This document shows, one piece after another, positions 1 to 5,245 of a stretch of DNA of 8,979 nt. The notes under the pieces were generated by a model that made no database searches, was not told the DNA's origin, and saw only the letters and a program-made list of their open reading frames with translations. Where the stretch lies: the NCBI GenBank assembly GCA_937875715.1, contig CALEHZ010000399.1, forward strand, positions 1 to 8,979. Direction: 5' to 3'. Position 1 is the stretch's first letter. The number at the start of each line of letters is the position of its first letter. The translations under genes and the position numbers were made by a program. This DNA comes from an uncultured Campylobacter sp. Its GTDB lineage: Bacteria > Campylobacterota > Campylobacteria > Campylobacterales > Campylobacteraceae.

Positions 1-777
1 AAACAAACTCTCAATCAATACCATTCCAAGCCCCTCAGACCTTGAGCTTGAAACGATGATTTTAGCGAGTTTATAGTGCTCTTCTACATTTTTTACATTA
101 CCCATAAAATTCACATTTAATCCTAGCTCTTTAGCTCTTTGTTTTAAATCTTGCCTCAAAGAACCATCACCTAAAATTCGCACTTCAAAGCCAGTTAAAT
201 CAAGCAGCACAAGGGCATTTAAAAAAATATCACAACCCTTAACTCTCTCTAATCGTCCTATAAAAAGAATTAAATTCTCTTTTTTAGTATCAAAACAAGG
301 CTCATAATTGCTTGGATTGTGGATCAAAGCTTTATTTTTTACAAAGTTATAAAATTCAAAATCTTTCTTGCTAAGCACGCCTAGAGCGTGTGCGAAAGGA
401 TAAAAAATTCGCCTTAAAACTCGCCATTTTAAACTAGCAAAATCATGCTGTGAATGCTCGCTAATGATGATTTTATTGGCACTAAAAAGATTTGCCATGA
501 TGCTTAAAATATTTGTGCTAAGCATAAATGAAAGCGTAAAGTCGCTCTCATCGCATTTAGAGCGGATTTTTAGCATTTTATCAATTATTCTAGCAATTCC
601 CCTACCTTTTGGCTTATAAAGGCTTAATTTCACGCTAGAATGAAGTTCATAAAAAACTTCATCTTTAAAATATAAAATTTCAACTTCGTGTTCTTTGCTT
701 AGCTCATTTGCCAAAGTAGCGCAAACTCTCTCAGCACCGCCACTTGCTAGATTTGTGATGATAAATAAAATCTTCAT
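1..777 (-). CDS. GT4-family glycosyltransferase, PglH-like (3' end cut by window edge)
   Basis: The frame is open from an ATG at 777 to the left edge, giving 259 residues with no stop. It is a GT-B fold glycosyltransferase of family GT4. The N-terminus has the glycine-rich acceptor-side loop (SGGAERV, residues 12-18), the linker has ISEHS, and the donor-binding half has FIGRLERVKG followed by the E-x7-E motif (E248 and E256 in SEGLGMVLIESLF). Only the last C-terminal portion is missing. The middle (ISEHS, then LRRIFYPFAHALGVLS) resembles C. jejuni PglH, which adds GalNAc residues to the lipid-linked N-glycan on the cytoplasmic face of the inner membrane. It starts one base after the stop of the upstream glycosyltransferase, with AAAGAG about 8 bases before the ATG inside that gene, so translation is probably coupled. 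The GT4 call is firm. The PglH assignment is by recalled similarity and neighbourhood, and the exact sugar cannot be read from sequence. Confidence 0.88.
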   Translation of the reverse strand, partial: MKILFIITNLASGGAERVCATLANELSKEHEVEILYFKDEVFYELHSSVKLSLYKPKGRGIARIIDKMLKIRSKCDESDFTLSFMLSTNILSIMANLFSANKIIISEHSQHDFASLKWRVLRRIFYPFAHALGVLSKKDFEFYNFVKNKALIHNPSNYEPCFDTKKENLILFIGRLERVKGCDIFLNALVLLDLTGFEVRILGDGSLRQDLKQRAKELGLNVNFMGNVKNVEEHYKLAKIIVSSSRSEGLGMVLIESLF

Positions 778-778
778 T

Positions 779-1906
779 TTAGCTCTTTAAAATTTTCTCA
801 TATTCGCTAATAATAATGCTTTTATCAAAGTCTTTTGCTCTTTTATTTGCTTTTGCCTTAAACTCTTCACGCAGAGCTGAATTTTCCATCATTTCACTCA
901 TCGCTTTTGCTAGTAAATCTGCATTATCACTTGGGCATAAAATTCCATACTCGCCAAGCTCAATTTCATCTTTTAAAAACTTATTTATATCACTATTTGG
1001 CGAAATTATTTCTCTTGGGCCAGATTTAGAGTCCGTGCTAATTATTGGCAAAGAACAAGCAAGAGCTTCTATTAGCACGCAGGGCAGACACTCGCTTAGT
1101 GAGCTTAGCACCAGTGCATCAGCCTTTGCCATGTAGGCAAAGGGATTTTCTTTTTGCCCAAGCATTTTTACTTTATTTTCTAATTTTTGCTCTTTTATAA
1201 AATTTGCTAATTCATTTTCTAGCTCGCCGCCACCGATTATCCATAAATTTGCATCGATTTTGCTCATGGCTTTTAGCAGAATTTTATGATTTTTTACCTT
1301 TGTGAGCCTACCCACGCTAACAAAGGTAAAACCATCTTTTTTTATCTCTATATCAGCATTTTTAAGCTCTGTGATTTTAGCGATATCCACAGGATTATAA
1401 ATACAAAAAGCCTTTTTTAAGCCGAAATTTTCTCTTAAATCAAGCGTGGCTGCCTTTGAGACCGCAAAAATCTCATCAGCCTTGCTAAAAATAAATTTTG
1501 TGATTATTTTTGATCTTGTAGTGGTTTTTTCTATATTTGAAATTTCACTCATATTTGAATGAACAGAAATCACAGCTTTATGCGGCGCAAAGGGTTTAGA
1601 AGCGACATTTAGCCAGTGCGAACAAAGCAAAAAGCTAACAACGCTTGAAAAATTATTTTTTCTTAAAAGTTTTATTAGTTTTTGCATCATCACAAGCCAT
1701 TGATAATGTCTAAAAATCGAGCTTGATGGCGTTATATCAAGCGAAATAACCTTTACTCTTTTATCGATAAAAAAGCTTATTTCTTTGATTTTTCTTACAG
1801 CTATAAGCGTGCAATCATGCGTTTTTACAAGCTCATTTAGAAGCTCACAAGCTACTCTCTCAGCGCCACCACAGCCTAAACTATCGATTAAAAACGCAAT
1901 TTTCAT
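779..1906 (-). CDS. GT4-family glycosyltransferase, PglJ-like
   Basis: A 375-residue GT-B glycosyltransferase. The acceptor-side loop is GCGGAERV (11-18), the donor side has SVGRLTKVKN (197-206, with R200 and K205 placed to hold the nucleotide diphosphate), and E-x7-E is E272/E280 in SECLPCVLIE. The stretches YMAKAD and ACSLPIISTDSKSGPREI resemble C. jejuni PglJ, which adds the second GalNAc to undecaprenyl-PP-linked N-glycan; a WlaC/PglH-like role is also possible. No signal peptide is present, as expected for a cytoplasmic, membrane-associated enzyme. The ATG at 1906 is chosen over the in-frame ATG at 1924. It forms an ATGA overlap with the galE stop, sits 11 bases after GGGAG, and gives the family N-terminus MKIAFLIDSLG. 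The 1924 ATG directly abuts that ribosome site. The gene is transcribed after galE and before the PglH-like gene. Confidence 0.9.
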   Translation of the reverse strand: MKIAFLIDSLGCGGAERVACELLNELVKTHDCTLIAVRKIKEISFFIDKRVKVISLDITPSSSIFRHYQWLVMMQKLIKLLRKNNFSSVVSFLLCSHWLNVASKPFAPHKAVISVHSNMSEISNIEKTTTRSKIITKFIFSKADEIFAVSKAATLDLRENFGLKKAFCIYNPVDIAKITELKNADIEIKKDGFTFVSVGRLTKVKNHKILLKAMSKIDANLWIIGGGELENELANFIKEQKLENKVKMLGQKENPFAYMAKADALVLSSLSECLPCVLIEALACSLPIISTDSKSGPREIISPNSDINKFLKDEIELGEYGILCPSDNADLLAKAMSEMMENSALREEFKAKANKRAKDFDKSIIISEYEKILKS

Positions 1907-2907
1907 TTTAATTTTTTCTCCCATGCAAGTGCTGAACTTATGATTTCTTCAAGGCTTTCGTGTGCTGGCTTCCAGCTAGTTTTAGAGCGGATTTTATTAG
2001 CATTTGAGATTAGCACAGCTGGGTCGCCCTGTCTTCTTTGGCTCATCACAGCTTTAAAATCCACGCCACTAACACGCCTTGCGCATTCAATTACCTCTTT
2101 TACACTAAATCCTTTGCCATAGCCGACATTAAAAATCTCGCTATCATTTTTTGCTAAATACTCTAAAACAGCCAAATGCGCACTTGCTAAATCCAAAACA
2201 TGTATGTAGTCACGCTCACAGGTGCCATCTTTGCTAGCATAGTCGCTGCCAAAAATGCTTATTTGCTCTCTTTTGCCACAGATACATTCACACACGACTT
2301 TTATTAGATGAGTGGCGTTTGGATAGTTTTGACCGATTAGCCCGTCAGCTCCGGCTACATTAAAGTAGCGTAAAATTCCATATTTCATGCCGTTTTTGTC
2401 ATCTTTGATGCGGCTTGCAGCACAGGCATCTTTTATAATTCTTTCGCTCATCAGCTTGCTTGCGCCATATGGATTTATGGGCTTTTGCTCGCTTTCTTCG
2501 CTTACTATGCCACTTTTTGGCTCGCCGTAAGTAGCAGCTGTGGAGCTAAAAATAAAATATTTTACGCCGTTTTTAGTAGCAAATTGGGCTAGTTTTGCTG
2601 TGTTTGCTGTGTTGTTTAGGTAGTATTTTAGTGGTTTTTCTACACTCTCAGCCACTTCTATAAAAGCTGCAAAATGAATAATAGCATCAAATTTTCTAGC
2701 CCCAAAGAGCCTGGCTAGTTCAGTGCTGTCTTCAAGTGCGATTTTATAAAATTCAAACTTGCGAATTTTTTGTAGAGTTTCAATTGCTTCAATTTTGCCA
2801 CTATAAAGGTTGTCAATCACGCAAATATCGTGCTTGCTGCCTTCTAAAAGCTGTTTTAAGACATGTGAGCCGATGTAGCCTGCGCCACCAGTTATTAAAA
2901 TATTCAT
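1903..2907 (-). CDS. galE: UDP-glucose/UDP-GlcNAc 4-epimerase (GalE/Gne)
   Basis: A 334-residue extended short-chain dehydrogenase/reductase that inverts C4 of UDP-hexoses using bound NAD, making UDP-Gal and probably UDP-GalNAc for the glycosyltransferases downstream. The NAD loop is TGGAGYIGSH (6-15), the serine is in SSTAATYG (121-128), and the catalytic pair is Y147/K151 in YGASK. The C-terminus (RRQGDPAVLISNANKI) is close to C. jejuni Gne, a bifunctional UDP-GlcNAc/Glc epimerase. The position matching E. coli Tyr299, whose bulk excludes GlcNAc, is Leu here. The start at 2907 follows AAGGGG with 5 bases of spacing and begins the family N-terminus MNILITGG. Seventeen residues upstream of it are in frame, but they read through a palindromic repeat and the promoter. 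Oddity: residue 57 is Ala where E. coli has Asp58, which contacts the adenine of NAD. Confidence 0.95.
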   Translation of the reverse strand: MNILITGGAGYIGSHVLKQLLEGSKHDICVIDNLYSGKIEAIETLQKIRKFEFYKIALEDSTELARLFGARKFDAIIHFAAFIEVAESVEKPLKYYLNNTANTAKLAQFATKNGVKYFIFSSTAATYGEPKSGIVSEESEQKPINPYGASKLMSERIIKDACAASRIKDDKNGMKYGILRYFNVAGADGLIGQNYPNATHLIKVVCECICGKREQISIFGSDYASKDGTCERDYIHVLDLASAHLAVLEYLAKNDSEIFNVGYGKGFSVKEVIECARRVSGVDFKAVMSQRRQGDPAVLISNANKIRSKTSWKPAHESLEEIISSALAWEKKLK

Positions 2908-2931
2908 TTTTACCCCTTTGAATTTTTTGAA

Positions 2932-2937
2932 ATTATA
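2932..2937 (-). promoter_or_regulatory. Predicted -10 box of galE operon
   Basis: The minus strand reads TATAAT here, a perfect sigma-70 -10 box, 25 bases before the galE ATG. This would give a short leader carrying the AAGGGG ribosome site. No good -35 is visible, which is normal for Campylobacter. The spacer and -35 zone is occupied by an AT palindrome (2942-2957). Confidence 0.6.
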
Positions 2938-2941
2938 ACGC

Positions 2942-2957
2942 ATTTTTATAAAATTCA
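2942..2957. repeat. Degenerate AT palindrome between galE and tRNA-Cys
   Basis: ATTTTTATAAAATTCA is one mismatch from the window-wide core GAATTTTATAAAATTC. It lies between the outward-facing promoters of galE and tRNA-Cys. Its presence explains why galE can be read with a false MNFIK extension. Confidence 0.55.
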
Positions 2958-2981
2958 AGTAAAAATTAAGTTTAAATTCGC

Positions 2982-2987
2982 TACAAT
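2982..2987 (+). promoter_or_regulatory. Predicted -10 box for tRNA-Cys transcript
   Basis: TACAAT lies 16 bases before the tRNA start, so transcription would begin about 9-10 bases upstream of mature tRNA-Cys. The upstream sequence is A/T-rich without a clear -35. The same start probably also drives the lipoprotein and tRNA-Ser genes. Confidence 0.5.
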
Positions 2988-3003
2988 TCGACTTCGTTTT
3001 TTT

Positions 3004-3078
3004 GGCGACATAGCCAAGTGGCTAAGGCATGGGATTGCAAATCCTTGATCCTCAGTTCGAATCTGAGTGTCGCCTCCA
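3004..3078 (+). tRNA. tRNA-Cys (anticodon GCA)
   Basis: A 75-nt cloverleaf. The acceptor stem GGCGACA pairs with TGTCGCC, T is at position 8, the D stem is GCC/GGC, and the anticodon loop TTGCAAA carries GCA at 3037-3039. The T arm is CTCAG-TTCGAAT-CTGAG. The discriminator is U73, as expected for tRNA-Cys, and the CCA end is encoded (3076-3078). The next gene's ATG follows only 14 bases later. Confidence 0.97.
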
Positions 3079-3092
3079 CTTTGGGAGTTTTT

Positions 3093-3245
3093 ATGCGTTT
3101 TTTACTTTGTATTCTTTCGCTTTTGTTTTTTATCTCTTGTTCAAACACTTGGCAAGGTGTCAAGCAAGATAGCAAAAATGCTAGTAAATGGACAAAAGAG
3201 AAAGTAAATAAAGGCGCAAGCTGGGTCAAAGAAAAAACAGAATAA
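3093..3245 (+). CDS. Small entericidin-like lipoprotein
   Basis: A 50-residue predicted lipoprotein. It has a short basic start (MR), a hydrophobic stretch L4-I14, then the lipobox-like FFIS-C16; after cleavage Cys16 would be lipidated. The mature part, about 35 residues, is lysine-rich and starts CSNTWQGVKQD, matching the C-N-T-x-x-G-x-x-x-D pattern of the entericidin EcnA/EcnB family. It then contains ASKWTKEK and ASWVKEK, a short near-duplication that could form an amphipathic helix. The ATG at 3093 is chosen because GGGAG lies 5 bases upstream and the lipobox is then correctly placed; longer in-frame starts would lie inside tRNA-Cys. It sits between two tRNA genes, 14 bases after one and 24 bases before the other, and probably shares their transcript. 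Enterobacterial entericidins are linked to envelope stress and cell lysis; the role here is unknown. Confidence 0.8.
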   Translation: MRFLLCILSLLFFISCSNTWQGVKQDSKNASKWTKEKVNKGASWVKEKTE

Positions 3246-3269
3246 ACTCTTTTTACTTTTTATTCATTT

Positions 3270-3357
3270 CGGGAGATGGCTGAGCGGTCGAAAGCGGCGG
3301 TCTTGAAAACCGTTGATGTGAAAGCATCCTGGGGTTCGAATCCCTATCTCCCGGCCA
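3270..3357 (+). tRNA. tRNA-Ser (anticodon TGA)
   Basis: An 88-nt class II tRNA. The acceptor stem CGGGAGA pairs with TCTCCCG. Starting at C3270 rather than G3271 puts T at position 8 and CCA directly after discriminator G73, the serine identity base. The anticodon loop CTTGAAA gives TGA at 3304-3306, the long variable arm pairs GATG with CATC, and the T loop is TTCGAAT. CCA is encoded at 3355-3357. Confidence 0.97.
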
Positions 3358-3379
3358 CTTTTCTCTCTTTTAAAATGTT

Positions 3380-3403
3380 AAGCGGATTTTAAAAAATTCG
3401 CTT
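3380..3403 (+). terminator. Probable terminator after tRNA-Ser
   Basis: AAGCGGATTTT and AAAATTCGCTT form a stem of about 11 bp with one G-T pair and a tiny A-rich loop, followed by ATTT. It is 22 bases after tRNA-Ser, before the convergent aldehyde dehydrogenase gene. The U-run is weak, so this may be partial. Confidence 0.45.
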
Positions 3404-3459
3404 ATTTCTAAATTTTCTGCAAGTTGAATTTAAAGTTGAATTTTATGAATTTTTTAGAG

Positions 3460-3500
3460 AATTCGCCTAGCGAGATGAAGTAAAACACTGCGGCGAGATT
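3460..3500. other. Stem-loop 1 of the tandem repeat
   Basis: TCGCC (3463-3467) pairs with GGCGA (3492-3496), extended by AAT/ATT with one bulged G. The loop of about 24 nt contains the conserved core. Confidence 0.6.
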
Positions 3501-3521
3501 TGAATTTTATGGAATTTTATA

Positions 3522-3567
3522 AAATTCACCCAGCAAGACGAAGTAAAACACTGCGCTGGGTGAGTTT
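3522..3567. other. Stem-loop 2 of the tandem repeat
   Basis: CACCCAGC (3527-3534) pairs perfectly with GCTGGGTG (3555-3562). The stem extends outward to about 13 bp with one G-T pair. The 20-nt loop carries the conserved core. The left arm reuses half of the AT palindrome 3512-3527, so the two folds exclude each other. Confidence 0.75.
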
Positions 3568-3611
3568 GAATTTTATGGAATTTTATAAAATTCACAATTT
3601 ATTAAAAGAAA

Positions 3612-5057
3612 TTAAAATGGATATTTGTGATTGCCCATGCCTTCGACTGTTACCCATTTTAGCTCAGTCATTTCTTCGATTGAGTATTGACCGCTCTCAC
3701 GCCCTAGTCCGCTCATTTTCACGCCACCAAATGGAATGTGCGCCTCATCTTGGATTGTTGGGCCATTTACATGTATCATGCCAGTTTCTACCTCTTCTAC
3801 GCATTTTAGGTAGTTTGCGACATTATTTGTGACCACTGCGCCACTTAGACCATAATCGCTTTTGTTTGCTAATTCGATTGCCTCGTCCACGCTTTTGATT
3901 TTTGTGATCGCTGCTACTGGACCAAAGGCTTCTGTGCTAAATATATCCATATCTGGCGTTACATCAGCAATTGTAGTTGGCTTGTAGCAGTTGCCTTCGT
4001 GCGTAGCGCCTGTGAGCACTCTTGCGCCTTTTTTCTTAGCATCTTCTACAAGACTATCTATAAAAGCGCATTGCTTTTGCTCGATTAGTGGTCCAATCAC
4101 AGTTTTAGGATCTCTTGGGTCGCCAACTTGTAAAATATTTACCTTTTTAGCAAATTTTTCACAGAATGCGTCATATACTTTTTCGTGAACCAAAAGACGA
4201 GACCCAGCCATACAAATTTGCCCTTGGTGCATGAAAATACCAAAAAATGCAGTATCTACAGCAAAATCCACATCAGCGTCTTCAAGCACGATCACAGGGC
4301 TTTTGCCGCCTAGTTCAAATGTGCATTTTTTCATATATTTTGCTGCACTTTGTGCGATTTGTGAGCCAACAGCAGTTGAGCCTGTAAATGTAATCATACT
4401 GATGCGCTTATCAGTCTGGAAGGTCTCACCAAGCACTTTTGAGCTGCATGGAATGATGTTTAGCACGCCATCTGGCAAGCCTGCTTCTTTGAAAATCTCG
4501 CCAAAAATAAGTCCACAAACTGGTGTGCTAGAACTTGGTTTTAGCACGAAAGAATTCCCTGCTGCGATAGCAAAGGCGAATTTTTTAGAGCTTAAAATCA
4601 TTGGAGCATTAAATGGGCTAATTCCAGCAATTACTCCAAGAGGCTGACGAATAGCATAGCTAAATACATTTTCATCGTTTGAGACAAAAGTGCTACCATG
4701 AACGCGTCTTGCCTCGCCAGCTGCAACTCTAAAAATGTCGCTTACAACGCCGATTTCAAAGTTACATTTTGCGATGGTTGACCCACTTTCGCACATTAGA
4801 ATTTCACGGATTTCATCAGCTCTTCTATCAAAAATTTCTGCTGCTTTTAAAAGCACTGCTTCTTTCTCTCTAGGCGTTGTTTTTGCCCAGATTTTTTGAG
4901 CTTTGTGGGCTGCTGAAATTGCCTTTTCTACATCAGCAATGCTGGCTAAATGAACCTTAGCAAAGACAGAGCCATCAAATGGGTTGATGCTATCAATGAC
5001 GCTATTATCACTGCTTGCGACATGTTCGCCGTTGATATATAATTTGTATTCTTTCAT
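3612..5057 (-). CDS. NAD(P)-dependent aldehyde dehydrogenase
   Basis: A 481-residue full-length aldehyde dehydrogenase that oxidises an aldehyde to its acid in the cytoplasm. Visible signatures are SPFNAP with oxyanion Asn150, the cofactor-binding KPS (K173), FTGS (224-227), FELGGKSP with general base Glu248, GQIC with catalytic Cys282, EAFGPV (376-381) and PFGGVKMSGLGRE (442-454). Every catalytic residue is present, so it should be active. The overall style resembles the benzaldehyde/vanillin dehydrogenase-like branch more than E. coli AldA, but the substrate cannot be told. The start at 5057 follows AAGGAG with 6-7 bases of spacing and begins MKEYKLYING as in the family. A 42-residue upstream extension is rejected because it crosses the promoter and repeats. 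It is a single-gene unit, convergent with tRNA-Ser and divergent from the RDD gene. It looks less AT-rich than the cdsA operon. Confidence 0.95.
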   Translation of the reverse strand: MKEYKLYINGEHVASSDNSVIDSINPFDGSVFAKVHLASIADVEKAISAAHKAQKIWAKTTPREKEAVLLKAAEIFDRRADEIREILMCESGSTIAKCNFEIGVVSDIFRVAAGEARRVHGSTFVSNDENVFSYAIRQPLGVIAGISPFNAPMILSSKKFAFAIAAGNSFVLKPSSSTPVCGLIFGEIFKEAGLPDGVLNIIPCSSKVLGETFQTDKRISMITFTGSTAVGSQIAQSAAKYMKKCTFELGGKSPVIVLEDADVDFAVDTAFFGIFMHQGQICMAGSRLLVHEKVYDAFCEKFAKKVNILQVGDPRDPKTVIGPLIEQKQCAFIDSLVEDAKKKGARVLTGATHEGNCYKPTTIADVTPDMDIFSTEAFGPVAAITKIKSVDEAIELANKSDYGLSGAVVTNNVANYLKCVEEVETGMIHVNGPTIQDEAHIPFGGVKMSGLGRESGQYSIEEMTELKWVTVEGMGNHKYPF

Positions 5058-5088
5058 TTTTTCTCCTTTTTTGATAAGAAATATTGGA

Positions 5089-5094
5089 ATTGTA
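5089..5094 (-). promoter_or_regulatory. Predicted -10 box of aldehyde dehydrogenase gene
   Basis: The minus strand reads TTATACAAT, giving a TACAAT -10 box 32 bases before the ATG. The upstream DNA on that strand is T/A-rich. The leader would be about 25 nt and contains AAGGAG. Confidence 0.45.
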
Positions 5095-5148
5095 TAACGG
5101 CACATTAAATATAAGATAAATTTATTCTTTTTTGAATTTTTTAAATTT

Positions 5149-5232
5149 AGTGAATTTTTTAAGGAAAATTTTATAAAATTCACTGCCGATTTAAAAAGTG
5201 AATTTTATAAAAAGTGAATTTTATAAAATTCA
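5149..5232. repeat. Cluster of AT palindromes in divergent promoter region
   Basis: AGTGAATTTT occurs at 5149, 5197 and 5213, and its inverse AAAATTCACT at 5175-5184. TGAATTTTATAAAATTCA (5215-5232) is a perfect 18-bp palindrome, and AATTTTATAAAATT (5167-5180) is another. The bases 5170-5184 and 5197-5211 are exact 15-bp inverted repeats around a 12-nt spacer, so several alternative hairpins are possible. The cluster lies between the aldehyde dehydrogenase and RDD genes. Confidence 0.8.
5206..5211 (+). promoter_or_regulatory. Candidate -10 box of RDD gene inside repeat
   Basis: TATAAA lies 40 bases before the RDD ATG, and its position in the repeat means the repeat itself may supply the promoter. 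A second TATAAA at 5222-5227 would leave almost no leader. No clear -35 is seen, so the call is tentative. Confidence 0.3.
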
Positions 5233-5245
5233 AAAGGATAAAAAA

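Larger units (their letters stand above)
3437..3595. repeat. Tandem 64-66 bp repeat with two stem-loops and AT palindromes
   Basis: The 254-base gap 3358-3611 has no gene, and this repeat fills most of it. Three units start at TTGAATTTTAT near 3437, 3501 and 3567 (periods 64 and 66); the third is partial. Units two and three share 31 identical bases (3499-3529 and 3565-3595), including TGAATTTTATGG and the palindrome GAATTTTATAAAATTC (3512-3527, 3578-3593). Units one and two each carry the 16-mer GAAGTAAAACACTGCG (3477-3492, 3540-3555) in the loop of a hairpin. The last palindrome ends 18 bases from the stop of the convergent aldehyde dehydrogenase, so the array may also end transcripts from both sides. 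No target-site duplication or recombinase gene is visible. Confidence 0.85.

Noticed and set aside
1500..1530. Phase-variable homopolymer tracts in the glycosyltransferase genes, common in Campylobacter surface loci
   Set aside because: No G or C run of phase-variation length was found; only short A/T runs are present.
2908..2958. N-terminal extension of GalE
   Set aside because: It would place the TATAAT promoter and AAGGGG ribosome site inside the coding region; the family starts at MNILITGG.
2981..3229. An 82-residue minus-strand frame across tRNA-Cys and the lipoprotein
   Set aside because: It is antisense to a clear tRNA and to a lipoprotein with a good ribosome site and lipobox.
3437..3595. 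CRISPR array
   Set aside because: Only two to three units, with similar rather than unique spacers, periods of 64 and 66, hairpins inside the units and no cas genes.
3357..3611. tRNA-anchored mobile element (attachment site next to tRNA-Ser)
   Set aside because: No direct repeat of the tRNA 3' end and no integrase were seen in the window; the gap is only about 250 bases.
3500..3832. A 110-residue plus-strand open frame (MNFMEFYKI...)
   Set aside because: Its first third is the tandem repeat and the rest is antisense to the aldehyde dehydrogenase C-terminus; it has no recognisable domain.
5058..5183. 42-residue N-terminal extension of the aldehyde dehydrogenase
   Set aside because: It covers the repeat and promoter, is lysine/asparagine-rich low-complexity sequence, and AAGGAG sits just before the internal ATG at 5057.
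5215..5232. Fur-type operator
   Set aside because: TGAATTTTATAAAATTCA is palindromic but does not match the Fur pattern of GATAAT-type repeats.
5198..5245. 16-residue N-terminal extension of the RDD protein
   Set aside because: It translates the palindromic repeat; the ATG at 5246 has a proper AAGGA site.
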